59,166 bases of DNA from Pseudomonadota bacterium (GCA_027624235.1 JAQBYB010000008.1:1-59166); one strand, 5' to 3'; positions 35,073 through 43,768 are shown, counted from the first letter of the stretch. Numbers and translations are program-made. The notes: generated by a model from the letters alone, not told the origin.

Positions 35073-35663
35073 ATGACTGTCACCGAAATCAAAGACCCGA
35101 TCGCCGAATTCAAGGACTGGCTGGCCGAGGCCGAGGCCGGCGAGCCCGTCAACCCCAACGCCATGGCGCTGGCGACCTCGACGCCGGGGGGGCAGCCGTC
35201 CGTTCGTATGGTGTTGTTGAAGGGCGTCGATGATCGGGGGTTTGTCTTTTACACCAACGCCGAAAGCCGCAAAGGGATCGAGCTTGCCGCCAACCCGGAG
35301 GCGTCGCTTTGTTTTTATTGGAAGTCGCTGGGCCGTCAGGTTCGTGTCGACGGCGTCGTTAGCGTCATCGCCGATGAGGAGACCGATGCTTATTTCGAAT
35401 CCCGTGACCGGGGCGCCCGGATCGGCGCCTGGGCGTCGGCGCAGTCCCGGCCGATGAAGACAAAATTCGATCTTGAAAAAAACGTCGCCAAATTCGCCGC
35501 CAAATTCAATATCGGCCCGGTACCGAGGCCGGACTACTGGCGCGGCTACCGGGTTGCCCCCCGCACCATCGAATTTTGGCAGGAACGCAAATCCCGCCTG
35601 CATGACCGCTGGGTGTATCATCGCACCGATGACGGCTGGACAACGGAGAAGCTTTTTCCTTAG
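35073..35663 (+). CDS. pdxH: Pyridoxine/pyridoxamine 5'-phosphate oxidase
   Basis: A 196-residue FMN enzyme that oxidises PNP or PMP to PLP. The start at 35073 matches the short N-terminus usual in alphaproteobacteria; the frame is open further 5'. Family blocks are [40 protein letters not shown], the FMN segment [15 protein letters not shown]-like [14 protein letters not shown], and the PLP-site end [20 protein letters not shown]. Its TAG overlaps by four bases with the stop of the small exported protein gene on the other strand. Confidence 0.95.
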   Translation: MTVTEIKDPIAEFKDWLAEAEAGEPVNPNAMALATSTPGGQPSVRMVLLKGVDDRGFVFYTNAESRKGIELAANPEASLCFYWKSLGRQVRVDGVVSVIADEETDAYFESRDRGARIGAWASAQSRPMKTKFDLEKNVAKFAAKFNIGPVPRPDYWRGYRVAPRTIEFWQERKSRLHDRWVYHRTDDGWTTEKLFP

Positions 35664-36013
35664 CGGGATGTATCAGCCAAGCAGCTAACGCTGAGGGCGC
35701 ATTTTTTGAGTTTTACCACCAGGGCGTCGGCAACCGAAAAGTTATTGTCGCCGCGTTTCTCTGCCTCCCTTACCGCGTCATCGGATTCCAAAAGAAGTAT
35801 CCGCAATGTCTTGATAGTGTCTTCGTCATTGAACAGACAGTTGGTTACAATTGGGTCGGGGGTTCCATTCCTCTCCACAGAATAGAGGGCGTCGAGGAAG
35901 CCGGAGAGGTAGGCTAATCGCGACACCCCCGTTGAACCGAGGAAGGAACTGGGGGGGGGAATCAGCTTCTTTTCTTCAGCCTCCGAGATTGCCGGAAACA
36001 ATAGAAGAAACAC
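35660..36013 (-). CDS. Small exported protein with lost start, paralog of the 36623 gene
   Basis: The product reads [16 protein letters not shown] onward, with the end of a signal peptide but no basic n-region and no ATG; GTG at 36013 is the only start codon visible and the frame hits a stop about 36 bases further up. The mature part has [17 protein letters not shown] and ends with an AVREAEKRG to CAL segment, aligning with VSRIDYVTGIVDALSYL to LIC in the protein at 36623-37006. The pattern recalls Rap1a/Tai-type periplasmic immunity proteins, a weak resemblance. It is probably a gene cut at its 5' end by the element-like sequence at 36024-36056. Confidence 0.5.
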   Translation of the reverse strand: MFLLLFPAISEAEEKKLIPPPSSFLGSTGVSRLAYLSGFLDALYSVERNGTPDPIVTNCLFNDEDTIKTLRILLLESDDAVREAEKRGDNNFSVADALVVKLKKCALSVSCLADTSR

Positions 36014-36023
36014 GATAAAAATT

Positions 36024-36056
36024 TGGGGCTGTCCTAGATAACTATCTCAAATAGTT
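36024..36056. other. IS-end-like sequence with small inverted repeat
   Basis: TGGGGCTGTCCTAGATAACT resembles terminal repeats of some insertion sequences, and AACTAT-CTCAA-ATAGTT just inside is a perfect 6-bp dyad. It separates two genes that both lack their 5' ends. No transposase is present, and I cannot assign an IS family. Confidence 0.3.
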
Positions 36057-36102
36057 TCTAACCCATTGTCTCAACTGCAACAATTGAGTTGATGGGTCAC
36101 TC

Positions 36103-36366
36103 TTGAATGAGAGGGGCAACCACATCTGGCTCATGACGGCGGCATCTGCGGGCCATGTTCCGGCTCAGCGCGATCTCGGACGATTCTATCTACAACGTAG
36201 CAGCACCAAAGATAAAGTGCGCGGTTATGCCTGGCTATTGGTAGCGAAACGAAGCGGTTTAGATGTTAGCCAACTTTTAGAAGAAGCAGGAAGACATTTT
36301 GGCGCAGACAATACCACCGACGCTCAGGAACTATCCAAAACCTTGCCGATTGGGCGCAAACCGTAG
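36103..36366 (+). pseudogene. Sel1-repeat protein remnant
   Basis: The reading frame holds one clear Sel1-like (TPR-related) repeat: WLMTAASAGHVPAQRDLGRF, then DKVRGYAWLLVAKRSGLDV, followed by a helical tail and a stop. Sel1 proteins usually have many repeats and a signal peptide; here only the last repeat and C-terminus remain, starting at a weak TTG. It is therefore most likely the 3' end of a larger gene lost by rearrangement. Confidence 0.5.
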
Positions 36367-36622
36367 GGTGTTTTTTTGCTCAAGAAATGCAATCTGAAAT
36401 ATTAATGCCTCGACTTTGTTCTTAGCTTCATTTCGCTTTGTTAGGGTATCCCTCCATTCACCGGGAAGAACGACTAACCCGTACCTCCTTTTGACACGGT
36501 ACAATCTTTCATGATTCCGGTCGAGACGGTTTCCCGTGTTAGGTGCCGTAAGTAGGTGGTGCGAATGGGGAGAATAAATAAGGCCTATTTTCGGCCCTTG
36601 CTCATAAAGGAGGGCTTATCGA

Positions 36623-37006
36623 TCACTGTTTGAGATATTGGTCCGGACATATAAGTTTCATTTTCTCAAACAGTACTTTTGGGACGGAAATGAATGAGGT
36701 GCCCTCTTTCGCCACCGCTTCAACTACCGCATCTTTGGTAATTAGTTGCCAGGTAATTGGCCCCCAAGCCTTTGGGTCGCTTTCTTTGAAACAGTCTGAA
36801 ATGCCACGCTGGATGCCGGTCGATTCGGTAAGGTATGAGAGGGCGTCAACAATTCCTGTCACGTAGTCGATCCGGGAAACAGATGGCCAGCTAAGAAATT
36901 TCTCCCCCGACACATACCTATATGGTTGTACTTGCTCTTCCCCAACCGTCACTGAGGTTAGGGAGAAAAATGCGATGCAAACGGCGATCAACTTTCTTAG
37001 CGGCAT
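36623..37006 (-). CDS. Small exported protein, Rap1a/Tai-like layout
   Basis: The start at 37006 (AAAGG 8 bases before) gives a signal peptide MPLRKLIAVCIAFFSLTSVTVG. The mature part, about 105 residues, has SRIDYVTGIVDALSYLTES, a Cys in GISDCFKE, a helix KDAVVEAVAKEG and a closing Cys in KMKLICPD. Signal peptide, YVxGxxDAL block and two Cys recall the Rap1a/Tai immunity fold, but motif matches are loose and the role is not established. A diverged paralog lies at 35660-36013. The next gene on this strand, upstream, is separate and lies across more than 250 bases of apparently empty DNA on the other side. Confidence 0.6.
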   Translation of the reverse strand: MPLRKLIAVCIAFFSLTSVTVGEEQVQPYRYVSGEKFLSWPSVSRIDYVTGIVDALSYLTESTGIQRGISDCFKESDPKAWGPITWQLITKDAVVEAVAKEGTSFISVPKVLFEKMKLICPDQYLKQ

Positions 37007-37114
37007 GGCGCTACCTTTCAATTTACCCAGAATTAGACGAACTTAGCACAATGCATACGGTCGTCCCAAGATTGGCGAGAACCGACAGATTGCAAGTTTT
37101 TAATAAAATAGGGA

Positions 37115-38245
37115 TCAATACTCGCACCCGTTTTCCTTGATCTGGTCTCTGATCGCCTCGGCATCTGCTTCCTTTGTGTCGAGTTCTGCTTGTGCAGCTT
37201 TCTGTTTTTCCAGGGCTGCGGTAGATTCCTGAAACGCTTTTCTATAGGCCGCTAATGCATCCGAAACTTCGGAAGGTAGGGTTAAGCTCTTAGGTTTTTT
37301 GCCCCTCCTTAGCTCAAGGAGGGCTCCAATATTTCCGATACCGAATGCGGCCGCTTTTTTTAAAAATTCCTGCCACCGTGCCTCAACCTCGCGGCTCTTC
37401 TTGTTGAAATCTTCGGCCGCTTCACGCATGCGCTCAACTGCCTCTTTCGCGGCCTGCTCGGCATTCGCCAGTTCTACCTTCAGCCTTTTGCACTTCTCCT
37501 CATTCGGCTTTGGTTCATCTGGTTCGTCGGGCTCCTCCGGTTCGTCATCATCGGGATCGTCGTCCTGGCCGGGATCATCGGGGGTCGGCTCATCGTCGTC
37601 ATCATCGTCTGCCTGGTTTTCGGCGCCGGACTTGCGGGCCTGCAGGACCAATCGGTCGAGCAGGCTTTTCTCGTCGATCTCCATCCGCGCCTGTGCCTTG
37701 GCGTGCAGGCTCTTGGCGCGGGCCGGATCGCGGGCGAACATCTGGCTGATAAAATCGGCGGTTTTGGCGCGGCCGGCCTGATTGGCGCGGAAATCACCGG
37801 CCATCAGGTCGGGCACGATGCCGTCGGCGGCCGCCCCTATCAGGTGGCGGACGAGGCGGCCGTTGGCGGCATAGGCCTCGCCGGAAAGGCCCTGCAGCGG
37901 CGGCGTCGGCCGTCGCTTGGCGGTGGCGCGCGCCAGCACCCGGCTAATCGCCTGGCTGGTCGGTCCTGTCGGGTTCAGCAGGCCATCGACCTTGAGCTTG
38001 TAGCGGCGCTGAAAATCCCGGATGCCGTCATCGAGGCGGGAATCGAAAACACCGCGTTCGCTGCTTTGGTTGAGGCCGGGATACCCGGCCCGGCCCAGCG
38101 CCGTCTCGACGCCGCGCACGTCCTCGGGGCGGTTGCGGGTATTCGGCAAGTCGGGCGGCCCGACCGGGGCGGCCAGGGACAGGGCCGGGTAGGGGGTACG
38201 GCGGCGCTTGGCCAGCGGCTGGAACGGGTCGTTGCGTTCCGACAT
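37115..38245 (-). CDS. Peptidoglycan-binding-domain protein with acidic linker and coiled coil
   Basis: A 376-residue protein without a signal peptide. Residues about 35-105 are a PG_binding_1 domain (VRGVETALGRAGYPGLN, then IRDFQRRYKLKVDGLLNPTG). A helical section with LHAKAQARMEIDEKSLLDRL follows, then a highly acidic Asp/Glu/Pro linker (about 215-250) and a coiled coil to the C-terminus (VEARWQEFLKKAAAFGIGNI, KAAQAELDTKEADAEAIRDQ). The linker is about half Asp and Glu. It might be exported by a non-Sec route or act inside the cell; neither can be told from sequence. Downstream on the same strand lies one of the small exported proteins, so an effector/immunity pairing is conceivable but unproven. 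Confidence 0.75.
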   Translation of the reverse strand: MSERNDPFQPLAKRRRTPYPALSLAAPVGPPDLPNTRNRPEDVRGVETALGRAGYPGLNQSSERGVFDSRLDDGIRDFQRRYKLKVDGLLNPTGPTSQAISRVLARATAKRRPTPPLQGLSGEAYAANGRLVRHLIGAAADGIVPDLMAGDFRANQAGRAKTADFISQMFARDPARAKSLHAKAQARMEIDEKSLLDRLVLQARKSGAENQADDDDDDEPTPDDPGQDDDPDDDEPEEPDEPDEPKPNEEKCKRLKVELANAEQAAKEAVERMREAAEDFNKKSREVEARWQEFLKKAAAFGIGNIGALLELRRGKKPKSLTLPSEVSDALAAYRKAFQESTAALEKQKAAQAELDTKEADAEAIRDQIKENGCEY

Positions 38246-38410
38246 GCTTTTGCGAATGGCGGGGTAGAGGCTTGAATATCTAGGAATTAGCAGCTCTTGG
38301 GTGGAAATAATAGCGTTTACGGATTTATTAAAGAGAATATATACATAAACAGGAACAGAATCAAGAACAAAAAGGGAATATATTAAAAAATCCTATTTTA
38401 ATGGATTGCT

Positions 38411-38478
38411 GGAAACCAGTCCGCCAATGGCCTAACGTCGGGGCCATGGAAGAAGGCAGGAAAACCGTCATCATCATC
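38411..38478 (+). repeat. Repeated leader, copy 1
   Basis: This 68-base stretch matches 49076-49143, with complete identity over CAATGGCCTAACGTC and long matches either side of an ATG. TAACGT ends 7 bases before the ATG at 38446, as a -10 box would for a leaderless mRNA. Similarity stops at about 38478, inside the copied start of an SDR gene. Confidence 0.75.
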
Positions 38479-38550
38479 TGTTTGCGCGACGGTCCGCCGG
38501 AAACTTCACCTCGCCACCTGGCCCGACAAAGCCATGCCCAACGACGCTAA
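38446..38550 (+). pseudogene. Truncated SDR gene start forming a 34-codon leader frame
   Basis: The frame begins MEEGRKTVIII, matching MEKDRKTVII of the SDR at 49111-49851, then departs into unrelated sequence and stops 17 bases inside the CDF gene. It is either a dead duplicate of the SDR 5' end or a leader peptide whose translation helps start the CDF gene, which has no clear ribosome binding site of its own. Confidence 0.5.
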
Positions 38551-39484
38551 ATCGCTTGAAAATCAATCCCAAGACGGCCAGCGGTTGCCGCCGGAGACCG
38601 CCGCCCGCCTGATGCGGCTGGCGACCTATGCGTCTGTTTCCGTCGCCTCGGTTCTGATCGCCGCCAAGTTCGCCGCCTGGGTGTCGACGGGTGCGGTCAG
38701 CCTGCTGTCGACCTTGATCGACTCGCTGCTTGATGTCGGCGCTTCGCTGTTGAACCTGATTGCCGTCCGCCACGCCCTGGAACCCGCCGATAGAGAGCAT
38801 CGCTTCGGCCACGGCAAGGCCGAGGCGCTGTCGGGGCTGGCGCAGGCGGCCTTCATTTGCGGCTCGGCGGTATTCCTGACCATCGAAGCCGGAGAACGGT
38901 TGCTGCATCCCCGTGGCATTGACAACACCGCCATCGGTTACTGGGTGATGGTGCTGGCGATTGTGTTGACGTTGGCGTTGGTCTTGTTTCAGCGCCACGT
39001 CGTCCGTCAAACCGGGTCCGTCGCGATCACCGCCGATTCCGCCCATTACCGGATGGACCTGCTGGTCAATATCAGCGTCATCGTCTCCTTAATTCTGGTC
39101 AGCAATCTGGGCTGGACCTGGGCCGACCCGGCATTCGCGCTGGCCATCGCCGCGTACATCGTTTGGGGGGCATGGCAGATCGGCATGGACGCCTACCATA
39201 TGCTGATGGACCGGGAACTGGCCGACGATGAGCGCCGCGCCATCCGTGATATCGCGCTTGCCCATCCCGAAGTTCTGGGGGTTCACGATTTGCGCACCCG
39301 GTCGTCGGGTCACCGGGTCTTCATTCAGATGCATTTGGAAATGGACGGCGACATTTCCCTTCACGATGCCCACAAAATCTCCGATGCCGTCGAGGCTGAG
39401 GTGATGGAAGCCTTTCCCAACGCCGAGGTCTTGATCCACGAAGACCCGGAGGGCATCGAAGAAGAACGAGCGGCGTTCCATTGA
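38534..39484 (+). CDS. Cation diffusion facilitator (FieF/CzcD-like metal exporter)
   Basis: A 316-residue inner-membrane proton antiporter exporting Zn, Fe or Cd-type divalent metals. Six helices are predicted. The transport site has Asp63 and Asp67 (IDSLLDVGAS) and His171 and Asp175 (SAHYRMDLL), the DD-HD set of FieF-like proteins. HRFGHGKAEALSGLAQA follows helix 2, and a cytoplasmic metallochaperone-like domain (about 215-305) ends in an acidic tail. No ribosome binding site is evident, so coupling to the 38446 frame is possible. Its TGA overlaps the TTG start of the next gene. Confidence 0.92.
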   Translation: MPNDAKSLENQSQDGQRLPPETAARLMRLATYASVSVASVLIAAKFAAWVSTGAVSLLSTLIDSLLDVGASLLNLIAVRHALEPADREHRFGHGKAEALSGLAQAAFICGSAVFLTIEAGERLLHPRGIDNTAIGYWVMVLAIVLTLALVLFQRHVVRQTGSVAITADSAHYRMDLLVNISVIVSLILVSNLGWTWADPAFALAIAAYIVWGAWQIGMDAYHMLMDRELADDERRAIRDIALAHPEVLGVHDLRTRSSGHRVFIQMHLEMDGDISLHDAHKISDAVEAEVMEAFPNAEVLIHEDPEGIEEERAAFH

Positions 39485-41079
39485 TCTCAAATAGCCAAGA
39501 CGATGTCGCCGCGTTTCTGAGCGACCCGATGACCTTCTCGGCGGCGGGCGCCCGCGTCGACAAAGTCGAAATCATCGAAACACATGTGTCGAAGGTGTTT
39601 TTGGGCGGCCCACGGGTGTTGAAGCTGAAACGCGCCGTCGTTTTTCCATACCTTGATTTTTCAACGGCCGAAAACCGCCGCCGGGCCTGTGAAGCCGAAG
39701 TCCGCATCAACCGCCGCACCGCGCCGAGTGTCTACAAGGGCGTCGTCGCGGTAACCCGGCAAGCCGATGGCGCCCTGGCCCTCGGCGGTGTGGGGGAGGC
39801 CGTCGATTGGCTCGTCGATATGCATCGTTTCGACCAAGACACCCTGTTCGACCGGATGGCGCTGAAGGGGAATCTGAACCGCGCCATGATGGAGGACCTC
39901 GTCGATGCCATCACCGAATTTCACCAAAGCGCCGACCCTGTCACTGATGACAAAACGGGCGGAGCCGCCGGCATCGGCATGATTATCGACAGCAACGATG
40001 AATGCTTCGCCGCTATTGCCGGGGGGGGTGCCGGGGGGGCCGCCGGGGTTGTCGGGCGGGATGACACCGAGAAATTGACGCAAGCCTCGCGGACGGCGCT
40101 GGACGGCATCGGCGCGCTGTTGGACCGCCGCCGGGATGCCGGCCGGGTTCGGCACTGTCATGGTGATCTTCACCTGCGCAACATTTGCATGGTTGACGAC
40201 CGCCCGACCTTGTTCGACGCCATTGAATTCGGCGACGCCTTCGCCACCATCGATGTGCTGTACGATCTGGCCTTTCTGTTGATGGACCTGGACCACCGGG
40301 GCCACCGGCGGCTCGCCAATATCGTCTTTAACCGGTATTTGGATATCACCGGCGACGGCGCGGAAGGATTAGGCGGCATGCGGGTGATGGCGCTGTTCCT
40401 GTCCGTCCGCGCCGCGATCCGGTGTCACGTCGACGCCGCCCAGGCTTTGAGCTTGAGCGATCCTGAAAAGGCTAAAGCGAGAGCCGGGGAATCACAGCAG
40501 TACCTGGCCCTGGCCATGGCCGCCCTGACGCCTTCAACCCCACGCCTGATCGGCGTCGGTGGGCTTTCCGGCAGTGGCAAATCCAGGATGGCGCGGGAAC
40601 TGGCGCCGCATCTGGGGGCGGGAGGTGGCGGCGGGATCGGCGCAAGAGTGGTGCGCAGCGACACCACCCGCAAACGCTTGGCCGGTGCGGCGTTGTCGCA
40701 GCACCTCGGCCCGCAAGGCTACACGCACGAAATGACGGATCGCACCTTTGAAGCCGTGTTCGCCGAAGTGACGGAGGGGCTGCGGGCCGGATATACGGTC
40801 GTCGCCGATGCGGTTTTTGCCTCGCCCGACCACCGCCTGACACTGGAAGCCATCGCCGCGGCGCAAGGCGTCGCCTTCACCGGGATATGGCTTGAGGCGC
40901 CGCTTGACGTGATGGCGCGGCGGGTGACGGAACGCACCCGCAATGCCTCGGACGCCGATGCAAAGGTCCTAAAGATGCAGCTCGGTTATGACCTCGGCGA
41001 TATGGATTGGCGCCGCGTCGATAGTGGCGGGTCAAAGGACGATACCATCAAGGCGGGTTTGGATATCCTCGGCGTCTAA
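39481..41079 (+). CDS. Fusion of an APH-like kinase and a P-loop (AAA/zeta-like) kinase
   Basis: A 532-residue two-part cytoplasmic protein. Residues about 50-330 are an aminoglycoside phosphotransferase-like kinase with the catalytic loop CHGDLHLRNICMVDD near 227 and FDAIEFGD for metal binding. Residues about 355-530 are a P-loop kinase with Walker A GLSGSGKSRMA near 363 and a DAVFASPDHR segment. This fusion is widespread in proteobacteria but its substrate is unclear; it need not confer drug resistance. The TTG start overlaps the CDF stop by four bases, so translation is probably coupled. A glycine-rich insert (AGGGAGGAAGVVG) lies near 180-193. Confidence 0.88.
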   Translation: MISNSQDDVAAFLSDPMTFSAAGARVDKVEIIETHVSKVFLGGPRVLKLKRAVVFPYLDFSTAENRRRACEAEVRINRRTAPSVYKGVVAVTRQADGALALGGVGEAVDWLVDMHRFDQDTLFDRMALKGNLNRAMMEDLVDAITEFHQSADPVTDDKTGGAAGIGMIIDSNDECFAAIAGGGAGGAAGVVGRDDTEKLTQASRTALDGIGALLDRRRDAGRVRHCHGDLHLRNICMVDDRPTLFDAIEFGDAFATIDVLYDLAFLLMDLDHRGHRRLANIVFNRYLDITGDGAEGLGGMRVMALFLSVRAAIRCHVDAAQALSLSDPEKAKARAGESQQYLALAMAALTPSTPRLIGVGGLSGSGKSRMARELAPHLGAGGGGGIGARVVRSDTTRKRLAGAALSQHLGPQGYTHEMTDRTFEAVFAEVTEGLRAGYTVVADAVFASPDHRLTLEAIAAAQGVAFTGIWLEAPLDVMARRVTERTRNASDADAKVLKMQLGYDLGDMDWRRVDSGGSKDDTIKAGLDILGV

Positions 41080-41149
41080 TTAGGGCTATGATAGTAGAGT
41101 GAGGCGACAAGACAATGATCGCCAACATGGAATGTGAAGGAAGAAGGCA

Positions 41150-42016
41150 ATGAACATCCGAACCATACTGGTTCCTCTTGCCGGTGGTGATGACATGAAA
41201 CCGGTGATGGAATTGGGGCTGACCATCGGCCGGGATATCGGCGCCCATGTCGATGTTCTGCATGTGCGTTCTGATCCCAAGGACACGATCCCGCTTTTGG
41301 GGGAGGGGATGTCGGTGTCGATGATCGAAGACATGATCCAAATCACCGAAAAGGAAGGCAGCGACCGGGCCGCCAAGGGACGTCAGGTTTTCGATGAGAT
41401 TGTCGGACGGCTTTCCCTTGCGACCGCCACTGAGCCCGGTGGGCTGGGGCCGACGGCGGCATGGGGCGAAGAAATCGGTCGCGATGACGAAGTCACCGCG
41501 CGGCGAGGCCGCCTGGCTGATTTGATCGTCGTCGGCAGGCCGACCAAGACGTCGGACGTTTCCTTGACCTTGACCTTGAACGCGGCGTTGTTTGATTCCG
41601 GTCGCCCGGTGCTGGTCGCCCCCCCTGGTGGTGCGGGGCATAATTTCGGTGGCCATATCGGCATTTCGTGGAACGGCTCGGCGCAATCGGCGCGTGCCGT
41701 CGGCTCGGCGATGGGGCTGATCGCCGGCGCCGGCAAGGTGACGGTGCTGACGGCGATCAGCGATCAAACCTCGGCGGCGCGAGGACCGGAATTGGCGGCG
41801 TACCTGGAATGGCACGGCGTTACGCCGGAGACCCGAAACTTCACCGCCGACGGACAATCCATCGGCAGCGCTTTATTGGCGGAATGTGAGAAAGCCGGCG
41901 TCGATATGCTGGTGATGGGGGCGTATACCCACAGCCGCATGCGTCAATCGATCCTTGGCGGCGTCACCCGCCATGTTTTGGAAGAAGCATCCATTCCGCT
42001 GTTCATGGCGCACTAA
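41150..42016 (+). CDS. Tandem universal stress protein (UspA x2)
   Basis: A 288-residue protein with two UspA domains. The first (about 1-145) begins MNIRTILVPLAGGDDMKPVM and lacks a clear ATP motif; the second (about 160-288) ends with VMGAYTHSRMRQSILGGV followed by TRHVLEEASIPLFM, the G-x2-G-x9-G-type nucleotide pattern. Tandem Usp proteins respond to starvation and redox stress in many bacteria. It is on its own, with its stop sharing four bases with the FAH-family gene on the other strand. Confidence 0.88.
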   Translation: MNIRTILVPLAGGDDMKPVMELGLTIGRDIGAHVDVLHVRSDPKDTIPLLGEGMSVSMIEDMIQITEKEGSDRAAKGRQVFDEIVGRLSLATATEPGGLGPTAAWGEEIGRDDEVTARRGRLADLIVVGRPTKTSDVSLTLTLNAALFDSGRPVLVAPPGGAGHNFGGHIGISWNGSAQSARAVGSAMGLIAGAGKVTVLTAISDQTSAARGPELAAYLEWHGVTPETRNFTADGQSIGSALLAECEKAGVDMLVMGAYTHSRMRQSILGGVTRHVLEEASIPLFMAH

Positions 42017-42903
42017 CCGGCATCGACGGTGTTGCTCAGCTCCCCGATCGGCTCGATGGTGATCGACACCCGGTCGCCACTCTTGAGATAGACCGGTGGA
42101 TCGAACCCGATGCCGACACCGGCGGGCGTCCCGGTGGCGATAATGTCGCCGGGCTCCAGGGTGATTCCGGCGGATGCGGTTTCAATCAACGTCGGGATGT
42201 CGAAAATCAAATCGCTAATCAGGGCGTCCTGGCGGACATCGCCGTTGACGCGGGTCACCAGCCGCAGCTTGCCGACGTCGGGAACGTCGTCGGCGGTCAC
42301 CAGGGTCGGCCCCATCGGGCAATAGCCGTCGAGACTTTTACCGATAAACCATTGCCGGTGCAGGCCCTGCAAATGGCGGGCGGTGACGTCGTTGACGATG
42401 GTGTAGCCGTACACGTGATCGAAGGTGTCTTCTTTGCTAATGCCGCGGCCGCCGGTGCCGATGACGACCGCCAGTTCGCCTTCATAATCGGTGGCATGGC
42501 TGGTATCCAGATAGGCGGGGATAGGGACACCGGGGCCGATGACGGAAGACGGCGGCTTGGTGAAAAAAATCGGCACGTCGGGGATCGCGTTTTTGCCGGC
42601 GCTGGCATCGAAGCCGCTGTTGTGAAATTCCTTTGAATGTTCGTAATAATTCTTGCCGACGCAAAAGACATTGCGCACCGGGCGCGGGATCGGCGCCAGC
42701 AGGGTGACGCCGGAAACGGGGAGGGCGTTTTCGCCGCTTTCCAAGGCGGCGGCTGCCGTTTTTAGACCCTCGTCACCCATGGCGATAAAAGAAGTCATGT
42801 TTTTGGGCAGGCCCGAGGCGGCAAGGTCGATGACTGATTGGCCGTCGGCGCTGAGCGCACCGAGGCGGGCGCCGGTGGAATCAGAAAACGTTACGAGCTT
42901 CAT
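42013..42903 (-). CDS. Fumarylacetoacetate hydrolase-family protein
   Basis: A 296-residue metal-dependent C-C hydrolase or decarboxylase of the FAH superfamily. The family core is present: IFFTKPPSSVIGPGVPI, the metal-binding acidic residues in DYEGELAVVIG, VYGYTIVNDVTARHLQ, KSLDGYCPMGP and late TGTPAGVGIGFDPP. Likely acts in catabolism of an aromatic or sugar acid; the substrate is not shown by the neighbours. No aromatic pathway genes are nearby. Confidence 0.92.
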   Translation of the reverse strand: MKLVTFSDSTGARLGALSADGQSVIDLAASGLPKNMTSFIAMGDEGLKTAAAALESGENALPVSGVTLLAPIPRPVRNVFCVGKNYYEHSKEFHNSGFDASAGKNAIPDVPIFFTKPPSSVIGPGVPIPAYLDTSHATDYEGELAVVIGTGGRGISKEDTFDHVYGYTIVNDVTARHLQGLHRQWFIGKSLDGYCPMGPTLVTADDVPDVGKLRLVTRVNGDVRQDALISDLIFDIPTLIETASAGITLEPGDIIATGTPAGVGIGFDPPVYLKSGDRVSITIEPIGELSNTVDAG

Positions 42904-42983
42904 GGGGGTGGAGTCCTCACAGGGTTTACGACGTCATTATTGTTGGGGGATTATTGAAGCACCACCCCGATTGCCGCAAGCGC

Positions 42984-43568
42984 TTATCCGAATAAATCCG
43001 GCTGGCGCGGTGGTGGCGGCGTTTCTTCGATGGCCTTCATTGAGGCCGACCGATAGGGAACGAGAAGCCCGGCAACATCGGCGAAGGCGGCGCCCTGGTC
43101 GTTCCATAGCGCTTCGCCGGGGCGATCTAAAATCACCGGCATTCGGTTGTGGATGTGGGCAATGCCCGGCGCCGGCGCGCAGGTGATGATGGTGAAACGG
43201 TCGCCGTCGATAAGCCCGGCAAAGGCGAAGATGTCACTGTCCGCCGTTTCGATCCGGTTTTTATGGGTGCCGCGTTCGTCCTTGCGCCATTCGAAATACG
43301 CCGTCGCCGGAACCAGACAGCGGTTTTCCAGTAACGCCTTGAAGGTCTTTTTCCCGGCAAGGGTTTCGGCGCGGGCATTAATCAGGGGCTTGGCGTCCCA
43401 ATCGACGCTCAATCCCCAAGTCAGCAGGCGCGGGCCATCCGGGGCGATCACCACGGCCAGATCAGTGGGGCGCAATTCCGCCATGTTCGGAACCGGCGGC
43501 GGCCCTTCCAATCCGAAGCGCCGGGCGAGGTCGCCGGGCGCGGTATTCAGTTCAAATCGCGAGCACAT
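42984..43568 (-). CDS. SOS response-associated peptidase (SRAP, YedK/HMCES-like)
   Basis: A 194-residue protein that crosslinks to abasic sites in single-stranded DNA. Cys2, exposed after Met removal (MCSRFELN), is the residue that forms the thiazolidine bond. NARAETLAGKKTFK, the Glu in PATAYFEWRKDERG, and the late His in IHNRMPVILDRPGEA complete the active site. Length and motif order match the family. It guards DNA at stalled forks. No LexA-like box was recognised upstream, so SOS control is not shown. Confidence 0.94.
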   Translation of the reverse strand: MCSRFELNTAPGDLARRFGLEGPPPVPNMAELRPTDLAVVIAPDGPRLLTWGLSVDWDAKPLINARAETLAGKKTFKALLENRCLVPATAYFEWRKDERGTHKNRIETADSDIFAFAGLIDGDRFTIITCAPAPGIAHIHNRMPVILDRPGEALWNDQGAAFADVAGLLVPYRSASMKAIEETPPPPRQPDLFG

Positions 43569-43768
43569 GGCGGCAGTGTACTCATTTTGCGGGCAACGCG
43601 TCCTGAAAATGGCCGTGGCTCAGGTTGATCAGGGCCGCTAAATAGAACTGGCATCGGTTCTGATTTCGGGCTTATCTAGCGTCGGATAAATAACGGGCGC
43701 TTTGTCACAAGATATCTTCGTTACATTTCAGCCGCTTCCTGCAATTTTAAGCGTATAGGTCTGCCAGC

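Noticed and set aside
36367-36622. Gene or promoter in the gap after the Sel1 remnant
   Set aside because: A TTGACA-like site is present but no matching -10 or coding frame; nothing could be supported.
39481-41079. Aminoglycoside resistance gene
   Set aside because: The APH-like domain belongs to a broad kinase family and is fused to a P-loop kinase; resistance is not supported.
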